The notes beneath the pieces are model-generated. The model saw nothing but the letters and a program-made list of their open reading frames with translations. It was not told the origin of the DNA and did not search any database. Positions 42,005 through 49,177 of a stretch of 64,000 nt of DNA are shown here, piece by piece (within the stretch, counting starts at the first letter, position 1; each line of letters opens with the position of its first letter). Source of the DNA: Streptomyces sp. 1331.2 (GTDB lineage: Bacteria; Actinomycetota; Actinomycetes; Streptomycetales; Streptomycetaceae). The stretch covers positions 372,001-436,000 of the forward strand of contig NZ_OBMJ01000001.1 of the NCBI RefSeq assembly GCF_900199205.1, given 5' to 3'. The position numbers and the translations under genes are program-made.

Positions 42005-42808
42005 GTGAGTGCACTCGACTTCGACATCGTCGACAGCCCCGACAGCTCGCTCAACAAGACCTCCGTCCTGGTCACCGGCCCGCGGGACGCCCTGCTGGTG
42101 GACGCCGGGTTCACCCGCTCCGACGGCCGCCGCCTGGTCGAGCGGGTCGAGGCCTCCGGCAAGCGGCTGACCACCGTGTTCATCAGCCACGGCGACCCGG
42201 ACTTCTACTTCGGCGCCCAGGAGATCCAGGACGCCTTCCCGCAGGCCCGGTTCCTGGCCACCGCCTCGACCGTCGAGCACATCCAGGAGACGTACGAGGC
42301 CAAGCTGCGCGCCTGGGCCCACCTGGGCCCCGAGCTGCCCACCCGGCTGGTGCGGCCCGAGGTGCTGCCGAGCGACGAGATCGTCTTCGAGGGCCACCGC
42401 TTCGAGGTGCGCGGCGCCGACTTCCACCTGCCCGACCGGCACTACCTCTGGCAGCACCACCACCGCGCCGTGCTCGGCGGGGTGCTGCTCTTCGAGGGCC
42501 TGCACGTGTGGACGGCCGACACCCCGACCGCCTCCCAACGGGCCGCCTGGATCGACCTGTTGGACGGCATCGAGGCGCTGCACCCGACCTGGGTGGCGGC
42601 CGGCCACCGGACCGCGGGCGCGCCCACCGACCTGAACGCCGTCGACCACACCCGTGCCTACCTGCGCGCCTTCGAGACCGAGATCGGCCGGGCCGCCGAC
42701 GCGGCCGCGGCGAAGGAGGCGCTGGAGCGGCGCTTCCCGGAGCTGGGGCTGCGGATCGCGGTGGACATCGGCACCAAAGTCGTCATGGGCGAGATGGCGT
42801 GGGGGTGA
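42005..42808 (+). CDS. MBL-fold protein with degenerate metal motif
   Basis: 267 residues from GTG 42005, with GGAAGGA at -11. The metallo-beta-lactamase fold is visible as SSLNKTSVLVTGPRDALLVD, DAGFTRSDGRRL, then FISHGDPDFYFGAQE where active enzymes have HxHxDH. Here the second His and final His are replaced (HGDPDF), as in a recognised subgroup of MBL-like proteins; other possible ligands lie in HLPDRHYLWQHHHRAV, WTADTPT and AAGHRTAG. It may bind one metal or none. It is followed after 7 bp by a SnoaL-like gene, making a likely two-gene operon. Function unknown. Confidence 0.8.
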   Translation: MSALDFDIVDSPDSSLNKTSVLVTGPRDALLVDAGFTRSDGRRLVERVEASGKRLTTVFISHGDPDFYFGAQEIQDAFPQARFLATASTVEHIQETYEAKLRAWAHLGPELPTRLVRPEVLPSDEIVFEGHRFEVRGADFHLPDRHYLWQHHHRAVLGGVLLFEGLHVWTADTPTASQRAAWIDLLDGIEALHPTWVAAGHRTAGAPTDLNAVDHTRAYLRAFETEIGRAADAAAAKEALERRFPELGLRIAVDIGTKVVMGEMAWG

Positions 42809-42815
42809 GCGGACG

Positions 42816-43247
42816 ATGATCGAGATCCCCAGGGACGTCTCCGCCTTCGCCGAGTCCGCCGCCCCCGCCGACGTGGTGCGCCGCCAGTACCTGGCCTCCG
42901 CCCGGGGCGACCTCGCCGCGCTGCGCGCCACGCTCGCCGAGGACGTCGAGTGGACCGAGATGGCCGGCTTCCCGCTGGCCGGCACCTACCGCACCCCGAA
43001 GGGCGTCACCACGAACGTGATGGAGCGGCTGGCCGCCGAGTGGGACGACTGGACGGCGCACGACGACACCTACGTGGTGGACGGCGAGGACGTCGTGGTG
43101 CTGGCCCGCTACACGGCCGTCCACAAGGCCACCGGGAAGCCGCTCGCGGTCAGGGTCGCCCACCACTTCACCGTGCGCGGCGGCCGGATCGTCCGCTTCG
43201 AGCAGTTCACCGACACCGCGCTGGTCAGGGCGGCGATGACCGCCTGA
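42816..43247 (+). CDS. SnoaL/NTF2-like protein
   Basis: 143 residues from ATG 42816, 7 bp after the MBL gene, with GAGCGGAC as ribosome binding site. The NTF2-like cone fold is indicated by VVRRQYLASARGDLAALRAT, LAEDVEWTEMAGFPLAGTY, a central DTYVVDGEDVVVLARY and the closing strand GRIVRFEQFTDTALV. Such proteins bind or isomerise hydrophobic small molecules (SnoaL, ketosteroid isomerase) or act as binding domains. Catalytic Asp/His residues of SnoaL cannot be assigned here. Probably works with the MBL protein on an unknown metabolite. Confidence 0.85.
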   Translation: MIEIPRDVSAFAESAAPADVVRRQYLASARGDLAALRATLAEDVEWTEMAGFPLAGTYRTPKGVTTNVMERLAAEWDDWTAHDDTYVVDGEDVVVLARYTAVHKATGKPLAVRVAHHFTVRGGRIVRFEQFTDTALVRAAMTA

Positions 43248-43434
43248 GGCCCTTCCCGAGGCCCGCCGGAGGCCTCGCCCGGGATCCGCCCGAGGCCGCC
43301 CCACGGCGCCCCGTTCACCCGTACGGGCGAGCGGGGCGCGGCGCGCCCGCCGCCGTCTCGACACACCACCCGGACGGCGGCAGGCTGGCCCCGGATCCAC
43401 GGCCGGAGAACGACCGGAGAACGAGGAGTCGAGC

Positions 43435-44700
43435 ATGGCGGGCACGGACAACGGCACCACCGGGACGAACCGCGGGCAGGGCCGCCCGATCGTCATCGTC
43501 GGCGCGTCCCTGGGCGGCGCGAAGGCGGCCGAGGCGCTGCGGGAGGCCGGGTACCGGGGCGGCATCGTCCTGATCGGCGAGGAGCACGAACGCCCGTACG
43601 AGCGTCCGCCGCTGTCCAAGGGCTACCTGCAGGGCAAGACGTCCCGGGAGAAGATCTACGTCCACCCGCCGCAGTGGTACGGGGAGCAGGACGTCACGCT
43701 GCGCCTGGGCACGGCGGTGACCTCGATCGACCCGGCCGGGCACACCGTGACGCTCGCCGACGACGGCCGCATCGAGTACGACAAGCTGCTGCTGACCACC
43801 GGCTCGGTGCCGCGCCGCCTGCCGGTGCCCGGCGCCGACCAGGACGGCGTGCTCTACCTGCGCCGGGTCGAGGACAGCGACCGGATCAGGGCGGCGCTGC
43901 GCCCCGGCGCCCGGATCGCGGTGGTCGGCGCGGGCTGGATCGGCCTGGAGGTGGCGGCCGCGGCCCGCGAGGCGGGCGCCGAGGTGACGGTGCTGGAGGC
44001 GCTCGAACTGCCGCTGCTGCGGGTGCTCGGCTGGGAGGTCGCCCAGGTCTTCGCCGACCTGCACCGGGCGCACGGCGTGGACCTGCGCTTCGGGGTGAAG
44101 GTGGCCGAACTGACCGGCGACCGCGGCACGGTGACCGGCGTGCGGCTCGGCGACGGGACGACGGTGGCGGCCGACGCGGTGGTGGTCGGCATCGGCATCT
44201 CCCCCGCCACCGGGCTCGCGGAGGCCGCCGGACTGGAGGTCGACAACGGCATCAAGACCGATCGGCAGCTGCGCACCTCGGACCCGGACGTCTTCGCGGC
44301 CGGCGACGCCGCCAACGCCTACCACCCGCTGTTCGACCGGCACATCCGGGTCGAGCACTGGGCCAACGCCGTCAACCAGCCGCGCACCGCGGCCCGGGCG
44401 ATGCTCGGGCAGCCGGACGCCGTCTACGACCGTGTCCCCTACTTCTTCACGGACCAGTACGACCTGGGTGCGGAGTACGTCGGCTACGTCGAGCCGGACG
44501 GCTACGACCGGGTGGTGTTCCGCGGCGACCCGGCCGCCCGCGAGTTCATCGCGTTCTGGCTCTCCGGCGGCCGGGTGCGCGCGGGGATGAACGTCAACGT
44601 CTGGGACGTCACCGACCCGATCCGCGAACTGGTGCGCTCGGGGCGGGTGGTGGACACCAAGGCGCTGGCCGACCCGGACGTACCGCTCGGGGAGCTGTAG
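43435..44700 (+). CDS. Ferredoxin/rubredoxin reductase-type FAD oxidoreductase
   Basis: 421 residues from ATG 43435. Two dinucleotide-binding folds: FAD site IVIVGASLGGAKAAEALRE, NAD(P)H site IAVVGAGWIGLEVAAAARE with VTVLEALE acid selecting NADH, and the FAD-closing DVFAAGDAANAYHPL. Between are RPYERPPLSKGYLQG and TTGSVPRRLPVPG, both diagnostic for ferredoxin reductases of dioxygenase and P450 systems (AlkT/CamA-like). A reductase C-terminal domain with VPYFFTDQYDLGAEYVG and WDVTDPIRELV completes the protein. It could reduce the ferredoxin encoded at 34480-34737. It stands alone, convergent with a beta-helix gene (15 bp apart). Confidence 0.92.
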   Translation: MAGTDNGTTGTNRGQGRPIVIVGASLGGAKAAEALREAGYRGGIVLIGEEHERPYERPPLSKGYLQGKTSREKIYVHPPQWYGEQDVTLRLGTAVTSIDPAGHTVTLADDGRIEYDKLLLTTGSVPRRLPVPGADQDGVLYLRRVEDSDRIRAALRPGARIAVVGAGWIGLEVAAAAREAGAEVTVLEALELPLLRVLGWEVAQVFADLHRAHGVDLRFGVKVAELTGDRGTVTGVRLGDGTTVAADAVVVGIGISPATGLAEAAGLEVDNGIKTDRQLRTSDPDVFAAGDAANAYHPLFDRHIRVEHWANAVNQPRTAARAMLGQPDAVYDRVPYFFTDQYDLGAEYVGYVEPDGYDRVVFRGDPAAREFIAFWLSGGRVRAGMNVNVWDVTDPIRELVRSGRVVDTKALADPDVPLGEL

Positions 44701-44715
44701 CGCGGGCCGTACCGA

Positions 44716-45714
44716 TCAACCGACGGGGATCCCGGGGTTCACCAGGCCCCGGCCCCCGGTGACGGTGTTGTCCGCGCCGATCGTCACCCTGCACGTGGCG
44801 GCGTCGTAGTTCGTGACGTCGATCGCGTAGCGGTCGGCCCCGGAGGCGCCGGTGAGGTCGGAGCGGTTGCCGCGGAAGACGGTGCCGCAGCCCCAGCCCG
44901 GCTGGACGCTGTGGGTCTGGTAGCCGTCGTTCGTGGTGCGCCTGCCGGTGTTGTTCTCGATGACGTAGCCGTTGCCCTTCACGTCGACCCACGAGTCGTC
45001 GTAGTTGCGGCCGGTGAGTCCGTCGCCGTCGAAGGTGTTGCCGGAGACGAGGCCGCCGGTGGTGCCCTCCTTGAGGTCGACGTTCTCGGCGCCGATGCCG
45101 GGCCCGAAGGTGTTGCCGGTGATCTGCACGTAGTCGCTGTGGTCGGTGAGGGTGTTGGCGGTGCCGACGTAGACGCCCTCGCCCAGGCCGTCCCGGTTCA
45201 GGCCGGTGTCGTGGATGCGCGAGCCGCGCAGCGTGCCGTGGGCGCTGGAGTTGCGGAAGTGCACCCCCTCCATGGTGGTGTGGTGGACCGTCACGCCGTC
45301 CAGCACCACGTAGTCCGCGGCGTCCGCCATGATGCCCTTCTGGGCGCCGGTGACGGTCAGCCCCTGGACGGTCCAGTAGCTCGCGCCGTCGAGATGGAGG
45401 CCGTAGCCGCCGCCGGTGGGGGTGGTGAGGACGGCCTTGGCGGAGCCGGTGAGGGTGATCCGGGCGGCGGCGGTGCCGGGCACGGTGGCCCGGAAGGCGC
45501 CGGAGTAGGTGCCGTCGGCGAGCTGGATGGTCTGGCCGGGCGCGGCGGCGGCGAGCGCGGCCTGGAGCTGCTTGGCGGTGCTCACCTTGACCACGGCCGA
45601 CGCCGGGGCCCGAGCCGCGGACGGGGCGGCGACCGCGACGGCGCCCGCGCCGAGGAGGAGGGCCCCGAGGGCGGTGAGGGCGGCGCCGAGGACCGGCGGG
45701 GACTGCGGCTTCAC
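44716..45714 (-). CDS. Secreted right-handed beta-helix protein
   Basis: 332 residues from ATG 45714. Signal peptide residues 1-30 (LGAALTALGALLLGAGAVA, cleavage near ARA). The mature region begins STAKQLQAALAAAAPGQTI, the usual cap of pectate-lyase-like parallel beta-helices, followed by regular rungs: LDGASYWTVQGLTVTGAQ, VLDGVTVHHTTMEGVHFRN, GSRIHDTGLNRDGLGEG, ITGNTFGPGIGAENVDLKE. The rung ladder continues to the end with asparagine positions (NTF, NNT, GNR). Likely a polysaccharide lyase or polysaccharide-binding protein; catalytic Lys/Arg/Asp cannot be pinned. A dre-like 16-bp site lies 53 bp upstream. Confidence 0.85.
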   Translation of the reverse strand: MKPQSPPVLGAALTALGALLLGAGAVAVAAPSAARAPASAVVKVSTAKQLQAALAAAAPGQTIQLADGTYSGAFRATVPGTAAARITLTGSAKAVLTTPTGGGYGLHLDGASYWTVQGLTVTGAQKGIMADAADYVVLDGVTVHHTTMEGVHFRNSSAHGTLRGSRIHDTGLNRDGLGEGVYVGTANTLTDHSDYVQITGNTFGPGIGAENVDLKEGTTGGLVSGNTFDGDGLTGRNYDDSWVDVKGNGYVIENNTGRRTTNDGYQTHSVQPGWGCGTVFRGNRSDLTGASGADRYAIDVTNYDAATCRVTIGADNTVTGGRGLVNPGIPVG

Positions 45715-45766
45715 GGACGGTGCTCCTTGCGACGGTCGGAAGTGGCAGGAACATGCCGTCAGCCAG

Positions 45767-45782
45767 AGTGGACTGGACCATT
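45767..45782 (-). promoter_or_regulatory. dre-like candidate upstream of the beta-helix gene
   Basis: On the minus strand the sequence AATGGTCCAGTCCACT matches 12 of 16 positions of the DasR (dre) consensus ACTGGTCTAGACCAGT and the related chitinase-promoter repeat. It lies 53 bp before the start of a secreted polysaccharide-type protein. Weak without further evidence. Confidence 0.28.
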
Positions 45783-45836
45783 TCAGAGCGTCAAGAGTGC
45801 CGACGGCGGTTCCACCGCACTACCGGTCCCGCCGCG

Positions 45837-46403
45837 CTACCGGCTCCGGTCGGCGAGCGGGGTTCCGTTCGGGGCCCCGTCCGGGGGTCCGTCCAGGGCT
45901 CCGACCAGGGACTCGGCCAGGCGGCGGGCCCGGGTGTCCTCGTCCAGCAGCAGCCGCACCAGCGGACCGGGGGCCGCGCCGTCCAGGTAGGCCTCGACGG
46001 AGCGGGGGTCGGCGGGCAGCACGACCGTCCCGGCGGTGAGGGCCGCGTGGGCCCGGGCGTAGTCGAGGCCGAGCCGGGCGAGCAGTTCGCCGCCGCTGTC
46101 GTCCACGTCCGGCAGCGGTTGCGGCTGCGACCGGGGCTGGTGGCCCAGGACTTCGTGGACGGCCAGGACGGCGAGCAGGACGTGCTCGGTGCCGGGCGTC
46201 CGGCGGCCGAGGCGTTGGGCCTGCCCGTCGGCCTCCCGCCGGATCCACTCCGACGACGGCGCCGGGGCGGCCGCGCCCGCTTTCCACAGCCGCTTCCAGC
46301 GGGGCGGTCGGTGCGGGCGGCCGCCGAGCAGTGCGTCCCGGGTGGGAACCAGCAGCGGGTCCAGCGCGGTCGGCTCCTCGCCCGGCTCCGGCACGGTGTC
46401 CAT
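45837..46403 (-). CDS. Clp-N domain protein
   Basis: 188 residues from ATG 46403 with GGGGAGGG at -8. A Pro/Arg-rich leader precedes a Clp N-terminal (double Clp-repeat) domain at about residues 60-135: RRTPGTEHVLLAVLAVHEV and LLARLGLDYARAHAALTAG match the two helical repeats found in ClpA/ClpB/ClpC N domains. No AAA+ ATPase is attached, so it is a stand-alone N-domain protein, as often seen in Streptomyces. These may act as adaptors or decoys for Clp chaperones. It is divergent from an HtrA-like protease gene, giving a proteostasis-themed pair. Confidence 0.8.
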   Translation of the reverse strand: MDTVPEPGEEPTALDPLLVPTRDALLGGRPHRPPRWKRLWKAGAAAPAPSSEWIRREADGQAQRLGRRTPGTEHVLLAVLAVHEVLGHQPRSQPQPLPDVDDSGGELLARLGLDYARAHAALTAGTVVLPADPRSVEAYLDGAAPGPLVRLLLDEDTRARRLAESLVGALDGPPDGAPNGTPLADRSR

Positions 46404-46568
46404 CAGGCCCTCCCCACAGAGATGACTTTGCGCATACCTTACGCACGCTTTGCCTTTCTTTTGTAGTCGGCCGCGCGTCAAGTCCGCGTCAGGAACGGCG
46501 GCGGAAGCTTCGACGGCACGCCGTTGTTGGCACCGGGAGAACTCGCGCCGGCGAAAGGGGTGAGCACC

Positions 46569-47597
46569 GTGGCCGACACACTCCCGGGGCCGGAACACGC
46601 CCCGGACGAACAGGTCCCGGACGGACACGCCCCTGACGGCCACGGCCACAGCGCGGCGGAGGCGCTGGACGCCTACTCGGGGATCGTCACCACCGTGGCC
46701 GCCGCCGTGACGCCCCGGGTGGCCGCACTCCAGGTCCCGCGGCGCGGCCGTGGCGGCTGGTTCAGCACCGCGCTCGGCTCGGCGGTGGTCTTCACCGAGG
46801 ACGGCTTCCTGCTCACCAATGCCCACGTCGTCGGCCACGCCGACGCCGGGACGCTGGCCTTCGCCGACGGCACCACCTCCCCGTTCCACACCATCGGCGC
46901 CGACCCGCTCTCCGACCTCGCCGTCCTGCGCGCCGACGGCGCGACCCCCACCCCGGTCAGCCTCGGCGAGGCGACCGCGCTGCGGGTCGGACAGCTGGTC
47001 GTCGCCGTCGGCAACCCGCTCGGGCTGGCCGGAACGGTCACCGCCGGCGTGGTCAGCGCGCTCGGCCGCTCGCTGCCCGCCCGCTCCGGCAGCACCGTGC
47101 GCATCATCGACAACGTCATCCAGACCGACGCCGCCCTCAACCCCGGCAACTCCGGCGGCGCGCTGACCACCGCGAACGGCGAGGTCGTCGGGATCACCAC
47201 GGCGGTGGCCGGGAACGGGCTCGGCCTGGCCGTACCGATCGACGCCACCAGCCGGCAGATCATCGCCGCCCTGCTCACCGAGGGCCGGATCCGCCGCGCC
47301 TACCTGGGCCTGGCCGGGGTGCCCGCACCCCTGCCGCCCGCCCTGCGCCACCGCACCGGGCAGCGCGCCGGCCTGCGGATCGTCGAGGTGGTCCACGGCG
47401 CCCCCGCCGACCGCGCCGGCCTGCACGAGGGCGACCTGCTGCTCACCGCCTCCGGGGAGCCGATGAGCAGCGCGCAGTCCCTGCAGCGCCTGATGCTGGC
47501 CGACGCGATCAACCGTCCACTGGCGCTCACGGTGCTGCGCGGCGAGGCCCTGGTCGACGTCATCGCCGTCCCGGCGGAGTTGCCCTCGGACGACTAG
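46569..47597 (+). CDS. HtrA/DegP-like serine protease with PDZ domain, no export signal
   Basis: 342 residues from GTG 46569, chosen because AAGGGG lies 8 bp upstream; GTG 46560 and TTG 46524 are possible but less well spaced. Trypsin-like S1C motifs: His in LLTNAHVVGHAD, Asp in DPLSDLAVLRADG, and Ser in NPGNSGGALTTANG, with VGNPLGLAGTVTAGVVS. A single PDZ domain follows from about residue 250 (LGLAGVPAPLPPALRHR, GAPADRAGLHEGDLLLTASG). Unlike most HtrA proteins, there is no signal peptide or membrane anchor; the N-terminus is a His/Asp/Pro-rich acidic leader, so it may work in the cytoplasm. Divergent from the Clp-N gene. Confidence 0.9.
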   Translation: MADTLPGPEHAPDEQVPDGHAPDGHGHSAAEALDAYSGIVTTVAAAVTPRVAALQVPRRGRGGWFSTALGSAVVFTEDGFLLTNAHVVGHADAGTLAFADGTTSPFHTIGADPLSDLAVLRADGATPTPVSLGEATALRVGQLVVAVGNPLGLAGTVTAGVVSALGRSLPARSGSTVRIIDNVIQTDAALNPGNSGGALTTANGEVVGITTAVAGNGLGLAVPIDATSRQIIAALLTEGRIRRAYLGLAGVPAPLPPALRHRTGQRAGLRIVEVVHGAPADRAGLHEGDLLLTASGEPMSSAQSLQRLMLADAINRPLALTVLRGEALVDVIAVPAELPSDD

Positions 47598-47642
47598 CCG
47601 CCATTCAGGCCCGGGCGCTACGCGTTCTCCGGGCGGCCCTGG

Positions 47643-47676
47643 CCCGTGTCTCGGCGGGAGCCCGTGTCTCGGCGGG
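47643..47676. repeat. 16-bp direct repeat after the protease gene
   Basis: CCCGTGTCTCGGCGGG is exactly duplicated at 47643-47658 and 47661-47676, 18-bp period, 46 bp past the HtrA stop. Role unknown; the rest of 47598-47866 shows no gene. Confidence 0.5.
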
Positions 47677-47866
47677 GCGCGCGGGGTGGTCCCGTGGGGC
47701 CGTCCGTACGGGCGGCCCCGGTGTCCGAACCTGTGACCGCCCGCGCGCCCCGCCCCCTGTTCTCCACCGGTTCGCCGGGGCTCCGGAGTACCGGCCGGAG
47801 TCCCGGGTGTTCGGTGTGGTCCGCCGCCGGGCGTTCGCGGTCGGCGGCGGGCCGTTCGGGGCGCCC

Positions 47867-48019
47867 TCAGAGCGGGCGGTCCAGGCGCAGCGGTGCGGCG
47901 CGTACGGTGCCGCGTGGCAGTGCGGTGGGCAGGGCGGCCGGGTCCGAGGTGGCGACCGGCAGCCGCTGCTGCCCGGGCCGGTACCGGGTGCCGCCGGGGT
48001 GGGCCGAGTGCTTCCTCAC
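47867..48019 (-). CDS. Small protein of 50 residues after the universal stress gene
   Basis: A short frame from GTG 48019 to TGA 47867-47869, 6 bp after the stop of the universal stress gene, with GAGGCGG at -9 within that gene's last codons. Third-position GC is about 92 percent with near-typical codon choice, and the sequence (RKHSAHPGGTRYRPGQQR to PLRLDRPL) has ordinary composition, which supports real coding. It is basic at the N-terminus and Pro/Leu-rich; no family is recognised. If real it is translationally linked to the stress gene. Confidence 0.45.
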   Translation of the reverse strand: MRKHSAHPGGTRYRPGQQRLPVATSDPAALPTALPRGTVRAAPLRLDRPL

Positions 48020-48025
48020 CGCCGG

Positions 48026-48589
48026 CTACCGCCTCGCCGCGAGGAGTCCGGTCGCCGGGCCGGCCGGCAGGTGCCAGCGGGCGCGGCGGTGCAGTGCCTC
48101 CAGTTCGTGCAGCTGGTCGAGCAGTTCCGGCACCGGCACGGTCAGCACCGGGCAGCCGGCCCGGCGCGCGCAGTAGCCGGACACCGAGCGCCGCAGCCGG
48201 CGGCGCAGCAGGCCGCCGCTGCGCCCGAGGACCAGCAGGTCGCCGGGTCGGTCGGCGACCTGGACCAGGGCCGGGCCGGTCTCGCCCCGGATGACCACGG
48301 GGCGCAGCGGCAGGCCGGGGTCGGCGCCGCCGAAGGCCTCGTCGAGGGTGTCGTGCAGGCGCTGTTCGGCGGCTTCCCGGACGGCGGCGAGCAGCGGCGG
48401 GCAGGGCGAGCGCCGGTAGCCGAGCTCACCGCCCGGCGGTTCCCAGGCGAGGACCGGCAGCAGTTCCGCGCCGCGCTCCCGGGCTTCGGCCGCGGCCCGG
48501 TGCAGCGCCGCCAGGCTGCCCAGTGAGCCGCTGACCCCGACCACCACCCTGGGTGCCGTGCTGCCCTCGTGTCGCCCGCTGCCGTGCAT
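48026..48589 (-). CDS. Universal stress protein (UspA family)
   Basis: 187 residues from ATG 48589, with GAGGACGG at -9. Single Usp domain: APRVVVGVSGSLGSLAALHR (strand 1 and the Asp/Ser equivalent position), RGAELLPVLAWEPPG, and the ATP-binding LLVLGRSGGLLRRRL followed by SVSGYCARRAGCPVLTVP, which correspond to the GxxG-x9-G(S/T) nucleotide motif. One or more positions are changed, so ATP binding is likely but not certain. The tail beyond residue 150 is a helical extension. Probably a stress- or hypoxia-type protein; it is followed within 6 bp by a possible 50-residue gene. Confidence 0.87.
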   Translation of the reverse strand: MHGSGRHEGSTAPRVVVGVSGSLGSLAALHRAAAEARERGAELLPVLAWEPPGGELGYRRSPCPPLLAAVREAAEQRLHDTLDEAFGGADPGLPLRPVVIRGETGPALVQVADRPGDLLVLGRSGGLLRRRLRRSVSGYCARRAGCPVLTVPVPELLDQLHELEALHRRARWHLPAGPATGLLAARR

Positions 48590-48754
48590 GGTCCGTCCTC
48601 GTCTCGTGGTTGCCGGTGCCCCTCCAGCCAACCCGTGCCCGGGCCGCGCACCGACACTCCTTGACGCCTTTCTGACGTCCGGTACGGCGTTTCGAACGCT
48701 CTCCATACGGGCGTGGCGGGAGCGCGGGGGCAGCGCGGTAGATGACATGAATGG

Positions 48755-48771
48755 TGCTATCGTCACTAGCA
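48755..48771. promoter_or_regulatory. Candidate GntR/YtrA operator
   Basis: TGCTA (48755-48759) and TAGCA (48767-48771) form a 5-7-5 inverted repeat 3 bp before the gntR start codon. YtrA-subfamily regulators bind such dyads at their own promoter. Location supports autoregulation. Confidence 0.45.
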
Positions 48772-48773
48772 TC

Positions 48774-49121
48774 ATGCTGCTGAAGCTGGACGTCGGGGAC
48801 ACCCGACCGCTGCACGAACAGGTCGCAGGTGCGATCAGACGGGCCGTCGCCGAGGGTGAGTGCGCCCCGGGGGACAAGCTGCCCCCGGCCCGGGAGCTCT
48901 CCCGGGCCCTGGGCGTGAACAGCAACACCGTCCTGCGGGGGCTGCGCGCACTGCGCGACGAGGGGCTGCTGGAGTTCCGCCGGGGCCGGGGCATCACGAT
49001 CGCGGCCGGCGCCGACACCCGCTCCGAACTGGTCGAGCGGGTGCGGCAGTTGGTCGCCGACGCGGCCAGGTCCGGCTACAGCAGGAACGATCTCGTGGAG
49101 ATGATCAGGGGGATGTCGTGA
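48774..49121 (+). CDS. GntR-family regulator (YtrA-like)
   Basis: 115 residues from ATG 48774. Winged helix at about residues 10-78: RPLHEQVAGAIRRAVAEGE, PGDKLPPARELSRALGVN, SNTVLRGLRALRDEGLLEF, RRGRGITIAAG, a full GntR pattern. The C-terminal effector region is only about 35 residues, the hallmark of the YtrA subfamily. Its stop overlaps the next gene as GTGA, so it is co-translated with a DUF1648 membrane protein, a frequent partner of YtrA-type regulators. No clear ribosome binding site is seen and the operator dyad abuts the start, fitting a leaderless transcript. Confidence 0.9.
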   Translation: MLLKLDVGDTRPLHEQVAGAIRRAVAEGECAPGDKLPPARELSRALGVNSNTVLRGLRALRDEGLLEFRRGRGITIAAGADTRSELVERVRQLVADAARSGYSRNDLVEMIRGMS

Positions 49122-49177
49122 CGGACGAAGGCGCGACGGACGAAGGCGTGACGGACGAAGGTGTGACGGACGAGGGA
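49118..49177 (+). repeat. 15-bp minisatellite at the start of the DUF1648 gene
   Basis: Four tandem 15-base units GTGACGGACGAAGGC (49118-49132, then 49133, 49148, 49163), each beginning in or next to a GTG/GCG codon. They encode VTDEG-type pentapeptides. The first unit contains the start codon, so repeat number sets the N-terminus length. Confidence 0.85.

Noticed and set aside
40474..42183. A 569-codon minus-strand open frame opposite the exporter
   Set aside because: Gln/Arg/Pro-rich, lacks any domain and mirrors the exporter's third-codon GC bias.
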